Below are positions 34,877 through 44,688 of a stretch of 64,000 nucleotides of DNA, one piece after another. Every line of letters starts with the position of its first letter. Within the stretch, counting starts at the first letter, position 1. The position numbers and the translations under genes are program-made. Where the stretch lies: positions 1 through 64,000 of the forward strand of contig NZ_JACJPO010000023.1 of the NCBI RefSeq assembly GCF_014696105.1, given 5' to 3'. The notes beneath the pieces are model-generated. The model made no database searches. It worked only from the letters and a program-made list of their open reading frames with translations, and was not told the origin of the DNA. The stretch is from Microcoleus sp. FACHB-1515. GTDB taxonomy: Bacteria > Cyanobacteriota > Cyanobacteriia > Elainellales > Elainellaceae.

Positions 34877-35911
34877 ATGAAACTTCTTGTCATTGAAGAC
34901 GATCAGGACACAAGCGAATTGCTTTCAGCCAAACTCTCCGCCCATCGTTATGCCGTCGATGCGATCGCAGATGGATCGGATGGCCTAGAACTTGCTTCTC
35001 AGTGGAGCTACGACCTGATCGTTTTGGATGTTTTGCTGCCGACGCTCAACGGCGTCGAAGTTTGCCGCCGCCTCCGCGCTCGCAACTGTCAAACGCCCAT
35101 TCTCATGCTCACCGCCAAGGACGCCAACGAAGATATTATTGCGGGCTTGGATGCAGGTGCGGATGATTATGTCGCCAAGTCTTGTGACGACTCACAGCTA
35201 CTTGCAAGAGTGCGAGCGCTTCTGCGGCGTGGGGCAAAAGTGGCCTCTTCCCCCGTACTGACTTGGGGACTGCTCAGTCTTGATCCGGCATCCGCTCAGG
35301 TGACTTATGACCAAAAATCGATCGCCCTTCGCCCGAAAGAATACGCGCTGCTAGAGCTATTTTTGCGTAATCCTCAGCGCATTTTTAGCCGTAGCGCCAT
35401 CATCGATCACTTGTGGTCAATGGAAGAAACTCCGGTTGAAGGTTCTGTCACCAACTTGATTAAAGACTTACGACAGCGATTGAAAGCTGCTGGAATGAAT
35501 GCCGACTTCATTGAAACCGTTTACGGATTGGGCTATCGGCTCAAAACAGCACCCGGACAAGAATCCGCTCAAGCAGGCGATCGAATTGTTCGAGAGCGGC
35601 GCGGCAAGGCAGCCATTGAACAAATTACAGTGCGATTTCGGGAATCGCTTGAGCAGCGAATCACGGTGTTGGAAGCAGCAGCGCGATCGATTCACGCAGG
35701 AAATTTTAATTTGCAGCAACAGCAAATTACTCAAAAAGAAGTCCATAAACTCGCAGGCGGATTAGGAACGTTTGGCTACAGCAAAGCATCCGAAATTGCT
35801 CAGGCGATCGAACAATTACTAGAACTCAAGACGAGTCAAAAATCGATTTTTGCGAACCAGTTCTCTCAATTGCTGAAGGAGTTGAAACAAGAGCTAGCCT
35901 TGAAAGCTTGA
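34877..35911 (+). CDS. OmpR/PhoB-type response regulator with C-terminal Hpt domain
   Basis: A 344-residue protein with three parts. The receiver (residues 1-118) has the acidic pair in VIEDDQD and phospho-acceptor Asp51 in LIVLDVLLP. The winged-helix DNA-binding domain (about 125-225) contains LRPKEYALLELFL, GSVTNLIKDLRQRL and ETVYGLGYRL. The third part, about 245-340, is a histidine phosphotransfer (Hpt) helix bundle with His290 in KEVHKLAGGLGTFGY. A DNA-binding regulator carrying its own Hpt module is uncommon and fits multi-step phosphorelays. AGGTGCTTC precedes the ATG. No kinase is adjacent. Confidence 0.9.
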   Translation: MKLLVIEDDQDTSELLSAKLSAHRYAVDAIADGSDGLELASQWSYDLIVLDVLLPTLNGVEVCRRLRARNCQTPILMLTAKDANEDIIAGLDAGADDYVAKSCDDSQLLARVRALLRRGAKVASSPVLTWGLLSLDPASAQVTYDQKSIALRPKEYALLELFLRNPQRIFSRSAIIDHLWSMEETPVEGSVTNLIKDLRQRLKAAGMNADFIETVYGLGYRLKTAPGQESAQAGDRIVRERRGKAAIEQITVRFRESLEQRITVLEAAARSIHAGNFNLQQQQITQKEVHKLAGGLGTFGYSKASEIAQAIEQLLELKTSQKSIFANQFSQLLKELKQELALKA

Positions 35912-35985
35912 TTGAGGCAATCAGCTTGCTGTGTCATTTACTCGCCTATCCCATGCTGAAATCAGATTGACAGATCGACAGCCGC

Positions 35986-36186
35986 TTATGAACTGGGCAG
36001 CTCTGATGAGGGCGATGTAGTCTGGGCAAGCGATCGCTGAATCGCGCCTTCTCCATAGCCTAAGTCGTACTGACTTGCTTGCTCTGGATCAGTTTCTGGC
36101 GGCTGTTTGGAGCGACCGAGCAAGCCATCTTCTTTACCCCGACTAAACCAATCTTCCTCAGCTTGCTTAGGATTGTTTGTGCTCAT
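35986..36186 (-). CDS. Small hydrophilic protein of unknown function
   Basis: A 66-residue acidic, probably disordered protein (MSTNNPKQAEEDWFSRGKED, then EQASQYDLGYGEGAIQRSLA). GAGGATAGGAAAG before the ATG at 36186 supports this start over one 17 codons upstream. No family recognised. Confidence 0.55.
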   Translation of the reverse strand: MSTNNPKQAEEDWFSRGKEDGLLGRSKQPPETDPEQASQYDLGYGEGAIQRSLAQTTSPSSELPSS

Positions 36187-36596
36187 CTTTCCTATCCTCA
36201 TTTGTACACAGGCAAGATTTATGTATGATTGTGCCACACAATTGTTGGGTATTGAAGCCGCAGAAGTCTACCTCTTCTCTTCACGAGCCTTGTGAGAGAT
36301 TTTGTTCAATTTGCAACAGAAAATCGATCGTTTGTTTGCATGTCTTTTATTTGTTTTTGGAGAATTTGATAAAAGGCTAAATGCGTCGCAGCAGATCAGA
36401 ATCTCTAGAGAAACAATCGAGTTATTGATGTTATTCGCTGCCGCGCATTTGGCTTTATTCTCATTCAGGGGGAATGCAGTCACCGCGATCGCATTTCTCT
36501 GGGCGTGTAGCGTTCAACATCTCACGTACAATGAAAACTGGAGAAAAATCAGTTCGTTCTGTCTGTACGGTGCTTGAGCCATCGCATCACTAACCA
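36187..36596. other. Gene-free divergent region upstream of the ECF sigma gene
   Basis: An open frame at 36302-36577 starts only at TTG and has no ribosome site, so it is not called. AACTG-N9-CAGTT lies near 36535-36555. ECF sigma genes usually have an autoregulated promoter here, but no -35/-10 pair could be identified. Confidence 0.4.
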
Positions 36597-37157
36597 ATGT
36601 CTTTATCAAGCCAAACGGATGCAGAATTATTTCAAGCACTCAGAGCGGGTCAAACAGACGCACTCAGCATTTTGTACGATCGTCATGCCGGACTAGTGTA
36701 TGGATTAGCGCTCAAAGTGCTCGGCAACACCCAAGAAGCCGAAGATTTAACGCAGGATATTTTTCTTACCTTGGTGCGTGGCTGTTCCTACGATCCAAAG
36801 CGCGGTTCATTGCGAACATTTCTTGCCGTCTTAACTCGATCGCGCTCGATCGATCGGCTGCGATCGCGTCGGAGTGCACTGGCATTTTTGCATCGCTGGC
36901 GTAGCAATCCGCGTGAGACTGCATCCGATGCGCCGTTAGAATTCGTATTTCAAAATGAGCAATCTCAAGCAGTGCAAACAGCGCTATCTCAACTATCCGA
37001 AAGTCAACAGCAAATTCTAAAGCTGGCTTATTATGAAGGGCTAAGTCAGTCAGAAATTGCTCAGCGATTAGAGATTCCGCTCGGTACGGTAAAGGCTAGA
37101 GCCAGAAGAGGACTACTGCAATTACGCCAAATGCTCACCAATATTTCTCAACCGTGA
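36597..37157 (+). CDS. ECF-type RNA polymerase sigma factor
   Basis: A 186-residue sigma-70 family protein with only regions 2 and 4. Region 2 covers about residues 20-90 (ILYDRHAGLVYGLALKVLG, AEDLTQDIFLTLVR, then TFLAVLTRSRSIDRLRSRR). Region 4 covers about 125-175 (LSESQQQILKLAYYEGLSQS, GTVKARARRGLLQLR). It redirects RNA polymerase to extracytoplasmic-stress promoters. The anti-sigma gene starts 3 bases after its stop, so the pair is one operon. It resembles the SigK/RskA-linked ECF class. Confidence 0.93.
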   Translation: MSLSSQTDAELFQALRAGQTDALSILYDRHAGLVYGLALKVLGNTQEAEDLTQDIFLTLVRGCSYDPKRGSLRTFLAVLTRSRSIDRLRSRRSALAFLHRWRSNPRETASDAPLEFVFQNEQSQAVQTALSQLSESQQQILKLAYYEGLSQSEIAQRLEIPLGTVKARARRGLLQLRQMLTNISQP

Positions 37158-37160
37158 TTT

Positions 37161-37883
37161 ATGGCGATGTTGCCTCCAGAACAACAGGAACTGATTGCAG
37201 GCTATGTGTTGGGCGACTTGCTACCCGAAGAAGCCGCAGAATTTGAGCAACTTCTCGCTCAAGATTCTGCGATCGCTGCTGAAGTTGCTCAAATGCAGCA
37301 GGCGCTAGAACTCGCTTATGCCCCGTCAGAAATTGCACCACCAGCACAGTTGCGATCGACCATTCTTGCAAAAGCCAACGAGCGATCTGTTGCGGCAGTG
37401 GGGCGCTTTTCTCAACGCGCAATGGCGATCGCAGCAGCTTCTTGCATTGCGGTTTTAGCAGGCAGCAATTATTGGCTGTGGCGTGGCTTGCAAACCACTC
37501 AGGTTGAGCCACAATCTGCTCCTTTAACTTATTCATTACAGCCTACAGATGCGAATCTTTCAGCAGCAGCGGCAACAGTTTCTGTTGATCCTAACCGCTT
37601 AGAAGCCACGATCGAGATGCGAAATTTGCCACCTTTGCAGGCCGATCAAGTATATGTATTGTGGACAGTATTAACGCCGAATGCGCCCTACACAACCGAT
37701 GCGAAACAAGCAATTTTAACCAAAGTCTTTCAGGTGGACGATCGCGGCAATTTCACGCAAACGATCGCGGTTCCCGAAGTGTATCGCAACCGCGATTTAG
37801 TCGCTAAAGTGGCTGTGACGATCGAATCAGCAACTGCTCCCCAAAAACATACCGGATCGCCCATCTTGATTACGAATTCGTAA
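37161..37883 (+). CDS. RskA-like membrane anti-sigma factor
   Basis: A 240-residue single-pass protein. The N-terminal cytoplasmic part (QELIAGYVLGDLLPEEAAEF) is the typical anti-sigma domain without the zinc-binding HCC motif. A membrane helix lies at about residues 85-107 (AMAIAAASCIAVLAGSNYWLW). The outer domain (RLEATIEMRNLPPLQADQVY, VFQVDDRGNFTQTI) matches the RskA C-terminal domain. It should hold the ECF factor at the membrane until proteolysis. Convergent next is a DUF4394 protein. Confidence 0.9.
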   Translation: MAMLPPEQQELIAGYVLGDLLPEEAAEFEQLLAQDSAIAAEVAQMQQALELAYAPSEIAPPAQLRSTILAKANERSVAAVGRFSQRAMAIAAASCIAVLAGSNYWLWRGLQTTQVEPQSAPLTYSLQPTDANLSAAAATVSVDPNRLEATIEMRNLPPLQADQVYVLWTVLTPNAPYTTDAKQAILTKVFQVDDRGNFTQTIAVPEVYRNRDLVAKVAVTIESATAPQKHTGSPILITNS

Positions 37884-38027
37884 TGGACAATCCGGTTTGA
37901 AGCGCGATCGATTGAGAGGTCAGGTTTCAAATCACCCGAAGAATTCATCATCGCTGTTTGCAGATGAATGACGGGTCGAGGCAGGTGTGATGTGCCCCGA
38001 CGAGGAATCGATCGACATTGGCTGTAG

Positions 38028-39125
38028 TTAGGGTCTTGCAGCCAACCCAACAAAATTCAGTCGCGTGGTCAAATCTCGAACTTCGCCAATCAATGTCGCT
38101 GCACCCGTCGTTAGATTAATGGAATACAAAGACGAATTGGACAAACCAAAAGCGTTATTCACCCCACTTTGCGGAGTAACGATGTCAAACGCCGCAGACG
38201 CGCTGAAGTCAACACCCAGCGAACCGATCGCAATTTGCGTTCCGGCATTCGGCGGATTTTGCTCAAAGAGCTGATCGGTTGTGGTGTTGATGCCAAGCTG
38301 TCGGGTTGGTCGCGTCGTTGTTGCGCCTCCAAAACTTTCGGTGTAGGCAGTGGCCGCGATCGAAGTCGTTGCGCCATTCAGGTTGCCGTCTGTCTCGATG
38401 CTTGGTGTCGCCAGGTTGGAATCTACAACTGCACCCGTGTCGGGGTTCAAGCGGAGGTTTTGCCCCGCATCGCTGACCACGCGGATGCGATCGACGCTGG
38501 GATTAAAGTCGAAACCAAAGTTCGTACCATTGAGCGGCACGGCGAACGGCTGACCAATTTGCGTGGCGGCTCCGCTGCTCAGGTCAATGCTGTAAAGGCG
38601 GTTGGTGCTGCCCAGTCCAAATAGCTGACCGTTATTCGGACGAAAATCGATGCCGCGCAAGCTTTCGCCAGCTTGCAGTCCAGTAAGGGCAACTCTGGTG
38701 ACGTTGGTGAGGTTGTCGCTGTTGAAAAGCGTCAAACTGTTGTCGCTGGTTAAACCCACAAACTTCGCAGTCGTGGCAGTCGGCGCCTCGATCGAACTGG
38801 CCGACAGCCGCAGCCGGTAGGCGGTTTGACCATTTTGCCGAGTCGTTTTGATGAAATAGCGACCTCGCTCCAGCGTGGTGTTGATAGCCTCATTTTGCCG
38901 ATTGGGATTCCTGGAAGTGGCGATGCGCTGGCGATCGCTGTTGAACAATGTCAAATCCACATTGCTTCGGAGTCCTCTCAGCAAGCCTTGAAAGCTGCTG
39001 CGACGAGTAATGCGAAAGCTGAAAAAATCCACTTTGTCGCTGGCACTCGCCGTGTCGCGAATGACGCGATTCTGTTGCAAAACTTTGAGATTTTGGGCGC
39101 GATCGAAGCTGTTGTTTGAAGCCAT
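38028..39125 (-). CDS. DUF4394 beta-propeller protein with PPC-like N-terminus
   Basis: A 365-residue protein. Residues 1 to about 110 look like a PPC-type beta-sandwich (NNSFDRAQNLKVL, DFFSFRITRRSSFQGLLRGL, GRYFIKTTRQNGQTAYRLRL). The rest is DUF4394: FVGLTSDNSLTLFNSDNL, GIDFRPNNGQLFGLGSTN, GFDFNPSVDRIRVVSDAGQN and AFGLSNSSLYSINLTTG. There is no classical signal peptide. The start at 39125 gives the cleanest N-terminus; one 11 codons upstream is also open. DUF4394 proteins often accompany ECF/RskA pairs, as here, and may be the sigma target. Confidence 0.8.
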   Translation of the reverse strand: MASNNSFDRAQNLKVLQQNRVIRDTASASDKVDFFSFRITRRSSFQGLLRGLRSNVDLTLFNSDRQRIATSRNPNRQNEAINTTLERGRYFIKTTRQNGQTAYRLRLSASSIEAPTATTAKFVGLTSDNSLTLFNSDNLTNVTRVALTGLQAGESLRGIDFRPNNGQLFGLGSTNRLYSIDLSSGAATQIGQPFAVPLNGTNFGFDFNPSVDRIRVVSDAGQNLRLNPDTGAVVDSNLATPSIETDGNLNGATTSIAATAYTESFGGATTTRPTRQLGINTTTDQLFEQNPPNAGTQIAIGSLGVDFSASAAFDIVTPQSGVNNAFGLSNSSLYSINLTTGAATLIGEVRDLTTRLNFVGLAARP

Positions 39126-39203
39126 GTTGAATCTTGAGTTTAATGTCAACATTTTCATTACGACTCTGAGACAGGCATTGGATGCATCAAATTGGCAACT
39201 GCA

Positions 39204-39275
39204 ATAAACCCTGGTTTATCTGCATCCAGCCGAATCTGAAGAATTTTCTTCTATCATCTCTGTCAATTGACAGAG
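39204..39275. promoter_or_regulatory. Two palindromes upstream of the DUF4394 gene
   Basis: ATAAACC-ct-GGTTTAT (39204-39219) and the 18-base perfect palindrome CTCTGTCAATTGACAGAG (39258-39275) lie 80-150 bases upstream of the gene start. They also lie downstream of the kinase operon end at 39526. They may be operators or part of a transcript end. The rest of 39126-39525 shows no gene. Confidence 0.45.
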
Positions 39276-39525
39276 GTACTTTCCTCCAAAATCTGTAACG
39301 CACGCAGGAGTCAGCCAATCTGCCGCTCTATCTTATTCACCGAAAGCCAGTCAGGAGAAGCAATTCATAATTCAACCTGCATCTGCTCAAGCAAGACAGA
39401 TGATGCGAGCAATTCTTATTCAACTGCCGCTTATTTCTATAAACCGAAGTGCGCTTGATAGCTAAATAAGTCATCATTGAGCTGCATTCAATCTCGATCG
39501 CTCAGGAGTTCAAAATGACTCACCT

Positions 39526-41457
39526 CTAAGATTCCTGAATGGATAAGCTTTGCAGCGACACAGAAGATTCTGCTTTCACAACTTCGTGAATAGTTTTGAT
39601 CAGTTCTTGTGCTGTGTATGGCTTTGCTAAAAATGTTTGAATGCCCAAAGTTTCTACAGCAAGCTGATTGCTTGATGCCAAACCACTTACTGCGATGATC
39701 TTAACATTAGGATTAATCTTTCTGAGTGTGCGAATGACCGTTATTCCATCCATAATGGGCATCATAATATCAACCACAACAGCGCTAATCTCGTTTTGAT
39801 GCTGGGCATAGAGCGCGATCGCTGCAATGCCATCATGCGCCGTCAAAACCTGATAATTATAGGCTTCTAGTGAGGTTTGGCTGATTTCACGAATCGACGC
39901 TTCATCATCCACAATTAATATCAGTTCTCCCTGCCCCAGCGGTATTTCAGCTTCTTGAATCTCTGCTGGTTCTGCTATATTTACGGCAGGTAGAAATACT
40001 CTGAATGTTGTGCCTTCACCGATCGCACTCGTCACATTAATGAAACCACCGTGACTTTTGACGATGCCAATGACAGTCGATAATCCTAATCCTGTTCCTT
40101 TGCCGACTTCTTTGGTTGTGAAAAACGGCTCGAAGATTCGATCGATAATCTCAGGCGAAATTCCAGTGCCCGTATCGCTTAAGATCACCACAATATAAGA
40201 ACCAACTTTTGCATCCAAATTCATCCGCGCATAGTTCTCGTCCACCACAAAATTTTCGGCATGAATGCTTAATGTTCCACCGTTTGGCATCGCATCGCGG
40301 GCATTGACACACAGATTCATCAGCACCTGATGCAGTTGAGTTGCGTTCCCGGTTACTGTCCATAGATTCGCCGGAATATCAGTATAAATCTCGATCGATT
40401 TTGGAAAGGTTTCCTGAGCAATTTGCTGAATTTCTCGAATTAAATGCTTGATTTGTAAAAGCGTTTGTTTGCCTTCAACCCCACGCGCAAAAGACAGCAC
40501 TTGCTTAACTAATGCAGCACCTCGTTTGGTGTTGGACTCTACAATCTCTAGCATTCGCTGAGTTCGATCGTCTATCTCAGTTAACTGCATTTTCAGTAAT
40601 TGAGCAGTTGCCAAAATTGGCGTCAAAATATTGTTGAGATCGTGGGCAATGCCGCTTGCCAATGTGCCAATGCTTTCCATGCGCTGAACGCGGAGAAATT
40701 GAGCTTCTAGCTGCTTTTTCTCAGTAACATCTGAACTGACAACCAGGATTGATTTTGGTTTTTCGTCTTCGTCGCGCATCAATGTCCAGCGGCTCGCAAC
40801 CAGGATTGTCCGGTTATCTTTCGTGGTTTGCTCTAGCTCCCCGTACCACTCTCCTTCGGCCATTAAGACACTGTATGCATTGCGAAATTGTCGCGAATTC
40901 GGCTTATAGAGCAACCTGCTTGCCGATCGACCTAAAACTTCTTCTGCCTTCCAACCATGAAGCCGTTCAGCCCCTTGATTCCAAAACAGAATTTTGCTTT
41001 CGAGATCGCAAACTAAAATTGCATCGGTGGCAATATCAAGTAGAGCCGCCTGTTCGCGAATACGCTGTTCGGTTCGCTTCCGTTCGATCGCATATCGGAT
41101 CGATCGCACTAGTAGATCGCTGCTGACTTCTCCTTTGACCAGATAGTCTTGTGCCCCTTCCTGCACTGCTTTGATCGCGATCGTTTCGTCATCAAGTCCC
41201 GTGACAACCACGATCGGAACGGCCATTGCGCGTCGATGCAGCCGCACAAAGGTTTCAAGACCTCGACTGTCGGGCAGTGACAGATCGAGCAGAATCACAT
41301 CACACTGCTCGCCAAGTGCCTGTAAGCCTTGACTCAATCGGTCAACCTGCTTAATTTGAAATTGAACCGAAGCTACTTCCTTGAGCAGTTCCCGCAGCAG
41401 TCGAGCATCGCCAGGATTGTCTTCTACAAGTAACACTTTGATGAATTGTTGTTCCAT
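39526..41457 (-). CDS. Hybrid sensor histidine kinase: REC-PAS-HisKA-HATPase-REC
   Basis: A 643-residue soluble kinase. It has an N-terminal receiver with Asp58 ([11 protein letters not shown]) and a PAS domain at about 135-255 ([20 protein letters not shown]). The dimerisation helix has His272 ([16 protein letters not shown]). The ATP-binding domain has N, G1 and G2 boxes ([31 protein letters not shown]). A C-terminal receiver has Asp563 ([13 protein letters not shown]). The HDLNN box is typical of the NtrB-like kinase class. No membrane segment is present. It is the last gene of the operon, 4 bases after the Rcp1-like gene. Confidence 0.93.
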   Translation of the reverse strand: MEQQFIKVLLVEDNPGDARLLRELLKEVASVQFQIKQVDRLSQGLQALGEQCDVILLDLSLPDSRGLETFVRLHRRAMAVPIVVVTGLDDETIAIKAVQEGAQDYLVKGEVSSDLLVRSIRYAIERKRTEQRIREQAALLDIATDAILVCDLESKILFWNQGAERLHGWKAEEVLGRSASRLLYKPNSRQFRNAYSVLMAEGEWYGELEQTTKDNRTILVASRWTLMRDEDEKPKSILVVSSDVTEKKQLEAQFLRVQRMESIGTLASGIAHDLNNILTPILATAQLLKMQLTEIDDRTQRMLEIVESNTKRGAALVKQVLSFARGVEGKQTLLQIKHLIREIQQIAQETFPKSIEIYTDIPANLWTVTGNATQLHQVLMNLCVNARDAMPNGGTLSIHAENFVVDENYARMNLDAKVGSYIVVILSDTGTGISPEIIDRIFEPFFTTKEVGKGTGLGLSTVIGIVKSHGGFINVTSAIGEGTTFRVFLPAVNIAEPAEIQEAEIPLGQGELILIVDDEASIREISQTSLEAYNYQVLTAHDGIAAIALYAQHQNEISAVVVDIMMPIMDGITVIRTLRKINPNVKIIAVSGLASSNQLAVETLGIQTFLAKPYTAQELIKTIHEVVKAESSVSLQSLSIQES

Positions 41458-41461
41458 CTTT

Positions 41462-41902
41462 TTACTCCTGCGGCAGTTTCACAATGGTTAACCAAAACTG
41501 CTCAATTGATTTAACCACTTGAATGAACTGATCGAGGTCGATCGGTTTTGCAATGTAACAGTTGGCATGAAGATCATAGGCTTTGATGATATCTTCCTCA
41601 GCCTCCGAGGTCGTAAGAATCACGATCGGAATTCGCCTCAAGTGCGGGTCGGATTTGATCTCCTCTAAAACTTCTCGCCCGTCCTTCTTAGGAAGATTGA
41701 GATCGAGCAAAATTAAATCTGAATGTGGCGTGTTGGTATACGGTGCTTTCTTGTGAAGAAAATCAAGGGCTTGTATGCCGTCTGCAACAACGCTGAGATG
41801 GTTGTGAATCTTGCCTTCCTGCAAAACTTCCTGTGTGAGACGCACATCGCCAGGACTGTCTTCGACTAGCAAAATCTCGATCGGGCGGCCTGTCCTACTC
41901 AT
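41462..41902 (-). CDS. Rcp1-like single-domain response regulator
   Basis: A 146-residue stand-alone receiver: [20 protein letters not shown], phospho-acceptor Asp67 in [20 protein letters not shown], and [13 protein letters not shown]. This form ([23 protein letters not shown]) is typical of the Rcp1 partners of cyanobacterial phytochromes. It has no output domain and so would pass phosphate on. Its ATG overlaps the upstream kinase stop by 4 bases. Confidence 0.93.
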   Translation of the reverse strand: MSRTGRPIEILLVEDSPGDVRLTQEVLQEGKIHNHLSVVADGIQALDFLHKKAPYTNTPHSDLILLDLNLPKKDGREVLEEIKSDPHLRRIPIVILTTSEAEEDIIKAYDLHANCYIAKPIDLDQFIQVVKSIEQFWLTIVKLPQE

Positions 41903-44688
41903 GATGCTTCTCCTGAGTCAGGCAGCGTAAAGCGAAAGGTAGACCCCTGAGAGGATGGCTCTACCCAAATTTTACCGCCATGCCGCTCGACAATTTTTTT
42001 GCAGACAGATAGGCCAATTCCTGTACCTGCATAGTCCGATCGACTGTGTAGTCGCTGAAAAATCACGAAAATTCGCTCGGCATATTGCGGTTCAATGCCA
42101 ATGCCATTATCGCGAACGGAAAACAGCCACTCCTGCTCTTGGCGATCGACAGCAATGTCAATCACAGGCGGATCATCGCCGCGAAACTTGATGGCATTGC
42201 TGATCAGATTTTGAAATAGCTGAATCATCTGGCTGGCATCTGCGAAGACTCTGGGCAAAGTGGGGTAGGTAATTGTCGCGCCGCTTTCTTCGATCGCGAT
42301 TTTGAGGTTGGCGATCGCCTGCTCAACGACAACGTTCAAATCCGTTGCCTCAAACAGTTTGCCATGTGTGCCAACTCGCGAATACATCAGCAGATCGTTG
42401 ATCAGCGTCTTCATGCGGACCGCGCCGTCTACCGCAAAGCCAATGAAGTCATCTGCATCCGCATCCAGCTTGCCGCGATAGCGTCGCTGCAAAAGCTGCA
42501 AATAGCTCGTCACCATTCGCAGCGGCTCTTGCAAATCGTGCGAGGCAATGTAGGCAAACTGCTGAAGCTCAATGTTGGAGCGCAAGAGGTCTTGCCGCTG
42601 TCGTGTTTCTTGCTCTAGCAGTTGCGCTTGCGTCAAGGCAATTCCAATTTGGTCGGCCAGTTGCTTGAGCAGTTCGATTTCAAAGCTTGTCCACTGGCGG
42701 GGGCGATCGCACTGGTGAGCGATCAGCAGTCCCCAAAGTTCGGCTTTCGCCACGATTGGAACAACCAGCTTGGCTTTGACTTGAAACTGCTGCACAAACT
42801 CAACCAGACAGGGAGCAATTCCACTATCTTGCTGGATATCGGCCAGCGATTGAACTCGTCCTTGGAGGTAAAGCTGCCGATAATGTTCGGGAAACACTTC
42901 ATTTGGAAAGGTTTGGCCTAAAACCGATGAAAATCCGGGTAAGACTGCTTCGGCAACGCCGCTGCCCGTGCCATCCGGCCACAAGCGATAGACCAAGACG
43001 CGATCGGCATTGAGAATTTTTTGAACTTCTGTGACCGCAGTTTGCAGAATGTCTTGAAACTGAAGCGACTGGCGAATTTTCAGCGTCACTTCCGCAAACA
43101 GTTGGGATTTGCGGAAGTGACGCTGGAGTTCTTCTTGTGCCTGGATGCGATCGGTCATGTCGGTCATGCCGCCCAGCATCCGAATCGGCTTTCCCTCCTG
43201 GTGCATCACATAGCCGCGATCGAGGACATTGGCATACGATCCATCCGCGCAACGATAGCGATATTCACCGACCCAAGCCTGTCCGCCCTGCTGAATTATG
43301 GCCTGGATGCTGGACACGACTCGCGATCGATCGTCCGGGTGAATGTGGCTTATCCACCAAGCACTGTTCGCCCCCACGTCGGCCTCAGAGTAGCCAAACA
43401 GTGTTTCGATGCCTTCGTTCCACCAGACGCGATCGTTGAGTAAATCCCAATCCCACACGGCATCATTGGTTGTTCGCGCAATCAGTTGAAATCGCTCTTC
43501 GCTTTGATGCAGCGCAGTTTCGGCCTGCTTGCGCTCAGTAATATCATCCAATACCCAGAGCCGACCGGGAACCTGACGCAGATGAATCGGAGTGCTAGAC
43601 AAGCTCAAAACCTGAGTCGGCTGGCTAAAGCACCACTGCCAATCGCGAATTTCAACTTGCGGCTGTGAAAAAAACTGAGCCGCTTGAGCTGCAATTTCTT
43701 CTTGGTTGTCTGCCCGCATTCGCAGCGCAGTCATGGCCTGAGCAAATGCGGCAGGTGCGATCGCACCTTGCGGCAAATTAAGCTGCATCGCTGCCGTTTG
43801 ATTGATCCAGCCCTGTTCGCCGTTCTCATCCAAAAACACAATACCTTGCGGAATCGTTTCCAGGGTGGCAATCAGCCGCGCCTGAAGCTTTTCCAAGCAC
43901 AACGTTACATCTTGAAAGCGCAAGAGATTACTTAAGCTGCTCCGCAATGAGTTCACATACTGCTGCAACCGCTGCGAGAACCGGACAGGACGATACCACA
44001 GCAGCAGAATCGCTCCTTGCACCTGCTCGGATTGGCGCAGCGGAATGACCACCAGCGATTTCACACCTTGAGCTAGCAAAGTAGACGCAGGATTTGGGAT
44101 GGCCGGATAGTTCGGATGGAAAAGACAGGCGTTTTGCTCGATCGCCTCGGCAAACAGCGCAGGCGTAGTCAGCCGTGAGGGAAGCACCGTTTCCGGCAGG
44201 CTCAGCAGCGTTTCCGCCGTGACACTATCAAGCTGTCGCAGGGCGATCGCCGCATCTGCATCTGTTGTCTCCCGCAGCGCAACTAATGCTTGAGCGATCG
44301 ACTGCTGTGGGGTTTGCGCCGTCTCCGGCTGAAGCAAACTGGCGATCGTGCCTTGAGCAGCCCACTGCCATTCCTGCCAGCGCAGCCACTGCCGCGTTCC
44401 CAAACCGAGCAGGACAACCAAGCCGAGAATTTCAGCTTCACGCAGAGACGGGCGATCGAGTAGCCAAGGTATCGCCACCAAAATGCTAGCCGCCGCGATC
44501 GGCCAAGGCAGCAGCGTCAAGAAGCCAAACGTGATCAGCGCCAGTTGAAAAATCAGCGGTACGCCTGAAAGTGCGCCAATTGCCAGCAGCGCGATCGCCA
44601 ATGCCAGAACAAAGGGAGTCGCGGTCGGCAGTCGATCGGGATGACGAAGCGACACAAAGTGCCAGCGTCGAGTCAAGCGGCGAGACAT
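41899..44688 (-). CDS. Membrane multi-sensor histidine kinase: GAF-PAS-PAS-GAF-HisKA-HATPase
   Basis: A 929-residue kinase. Membrane helices fill residues about 25-105. A first GAF domain (about 130-260) and two PAS domains (about 275-390, 395-525; the second with [20 protein letters not shown]) follow. A phytochrome/cyanobacteriochrome-style GAF at about 535-690 contains [17 protein letters not shown] and [16 protein letters not shown], with Cys627 in APCLVEF where bilin-binding domains usually have Cys-His. His717 ([13 protein letters not shown]) is the phospho-acceptor. The ATP-binding domain ends [18 protein letters not shown]. Its start overlaps the RsbQ-like gene by 16 bases and its stop overlaps the Rcp1-like gene. 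Confidence 0.92.
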   Translation of the reverse strand: MSRRLTRRWHFVSLRHPDRLPTATPFVLALAIALLAIGALSGVPLIFQLALITFGFLTLLPWPIAAASILVAIPWLLDRPSLREAEILGLVVLLGLGTRQWLRWQEWQWAAQGTIASLLQPETAQTPQQSIAQALVALRETTDADAAIALRQLDSVTAETLLSLPETVLPSRLTTPALFAEAIEQNACLFHPNYPAIPNPASTLLAQGVKSLVVIPLRQSEQVQGAILLLWYRPVRFSQRLQQYVNSLRSSLSNLLRFQDVTLCLEKLQARLIATLETIPQGIVFLDENGEQGWINQTAAMQLNLPQGAIAPAAFAQAMTALRMRADNQEEIAAQAAQFFSQPQVEIRDWQWCFSQPTQVLSLSSTPIHLRQVPGRLWVLDDITERKQAETALHQSEERFQLIARTTNDAVWDWDLLNDRVWWNEGIETLFGYSEADVGANSAWWISHIHPDDRSRVVSSIQAIIQQGGQAWVGEYRYRCADGSYANVLDRGYVMHQEGKPIRMLGGMTDMTDRIQAQEELQRHFRKSQLFAEVTLKIRQSLQFQDILQTAVTEVQKILNADRVLVYRLWPDGTGSGVAEAVLPGFSSVLGQTFPNEVFPEHYRQLYLQGRVQSLADIQQDSGIAPCLVEFVQQFQVKAKLVVPIVAKAELWGLLIAHQCDRPRQWTSFEIELLKQLADQIGIALTQAQLLEQETRQRQDLLRSNIELQQFAYIASHDLQEPLRMVTSYLQLLQRRYRGKLDADADDFIGFAVDGAVRMKTLINDLLMYSRVGTHGKLFEATDLNVVVEQAIANLKIAIEESGATITYPTLPRVFADASQMIQLFQNLISNAIKFRGDDPPVIDIAVDRQEQEWLFSVRDNGIGIEPQYAERIFVIFQRLHSRSDYAGTGIGLSVCKKIVERHGGKIWVEPSSQGSTFRFTLPDSGEAS

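Noticed and set aside
36302-36577. Plus-strand frame of 91 codons upstream of the ECF gene
   Set aside because: Only a TTG start without a ribosome site; composition is not convincing, although a membrane-like stretch is present.
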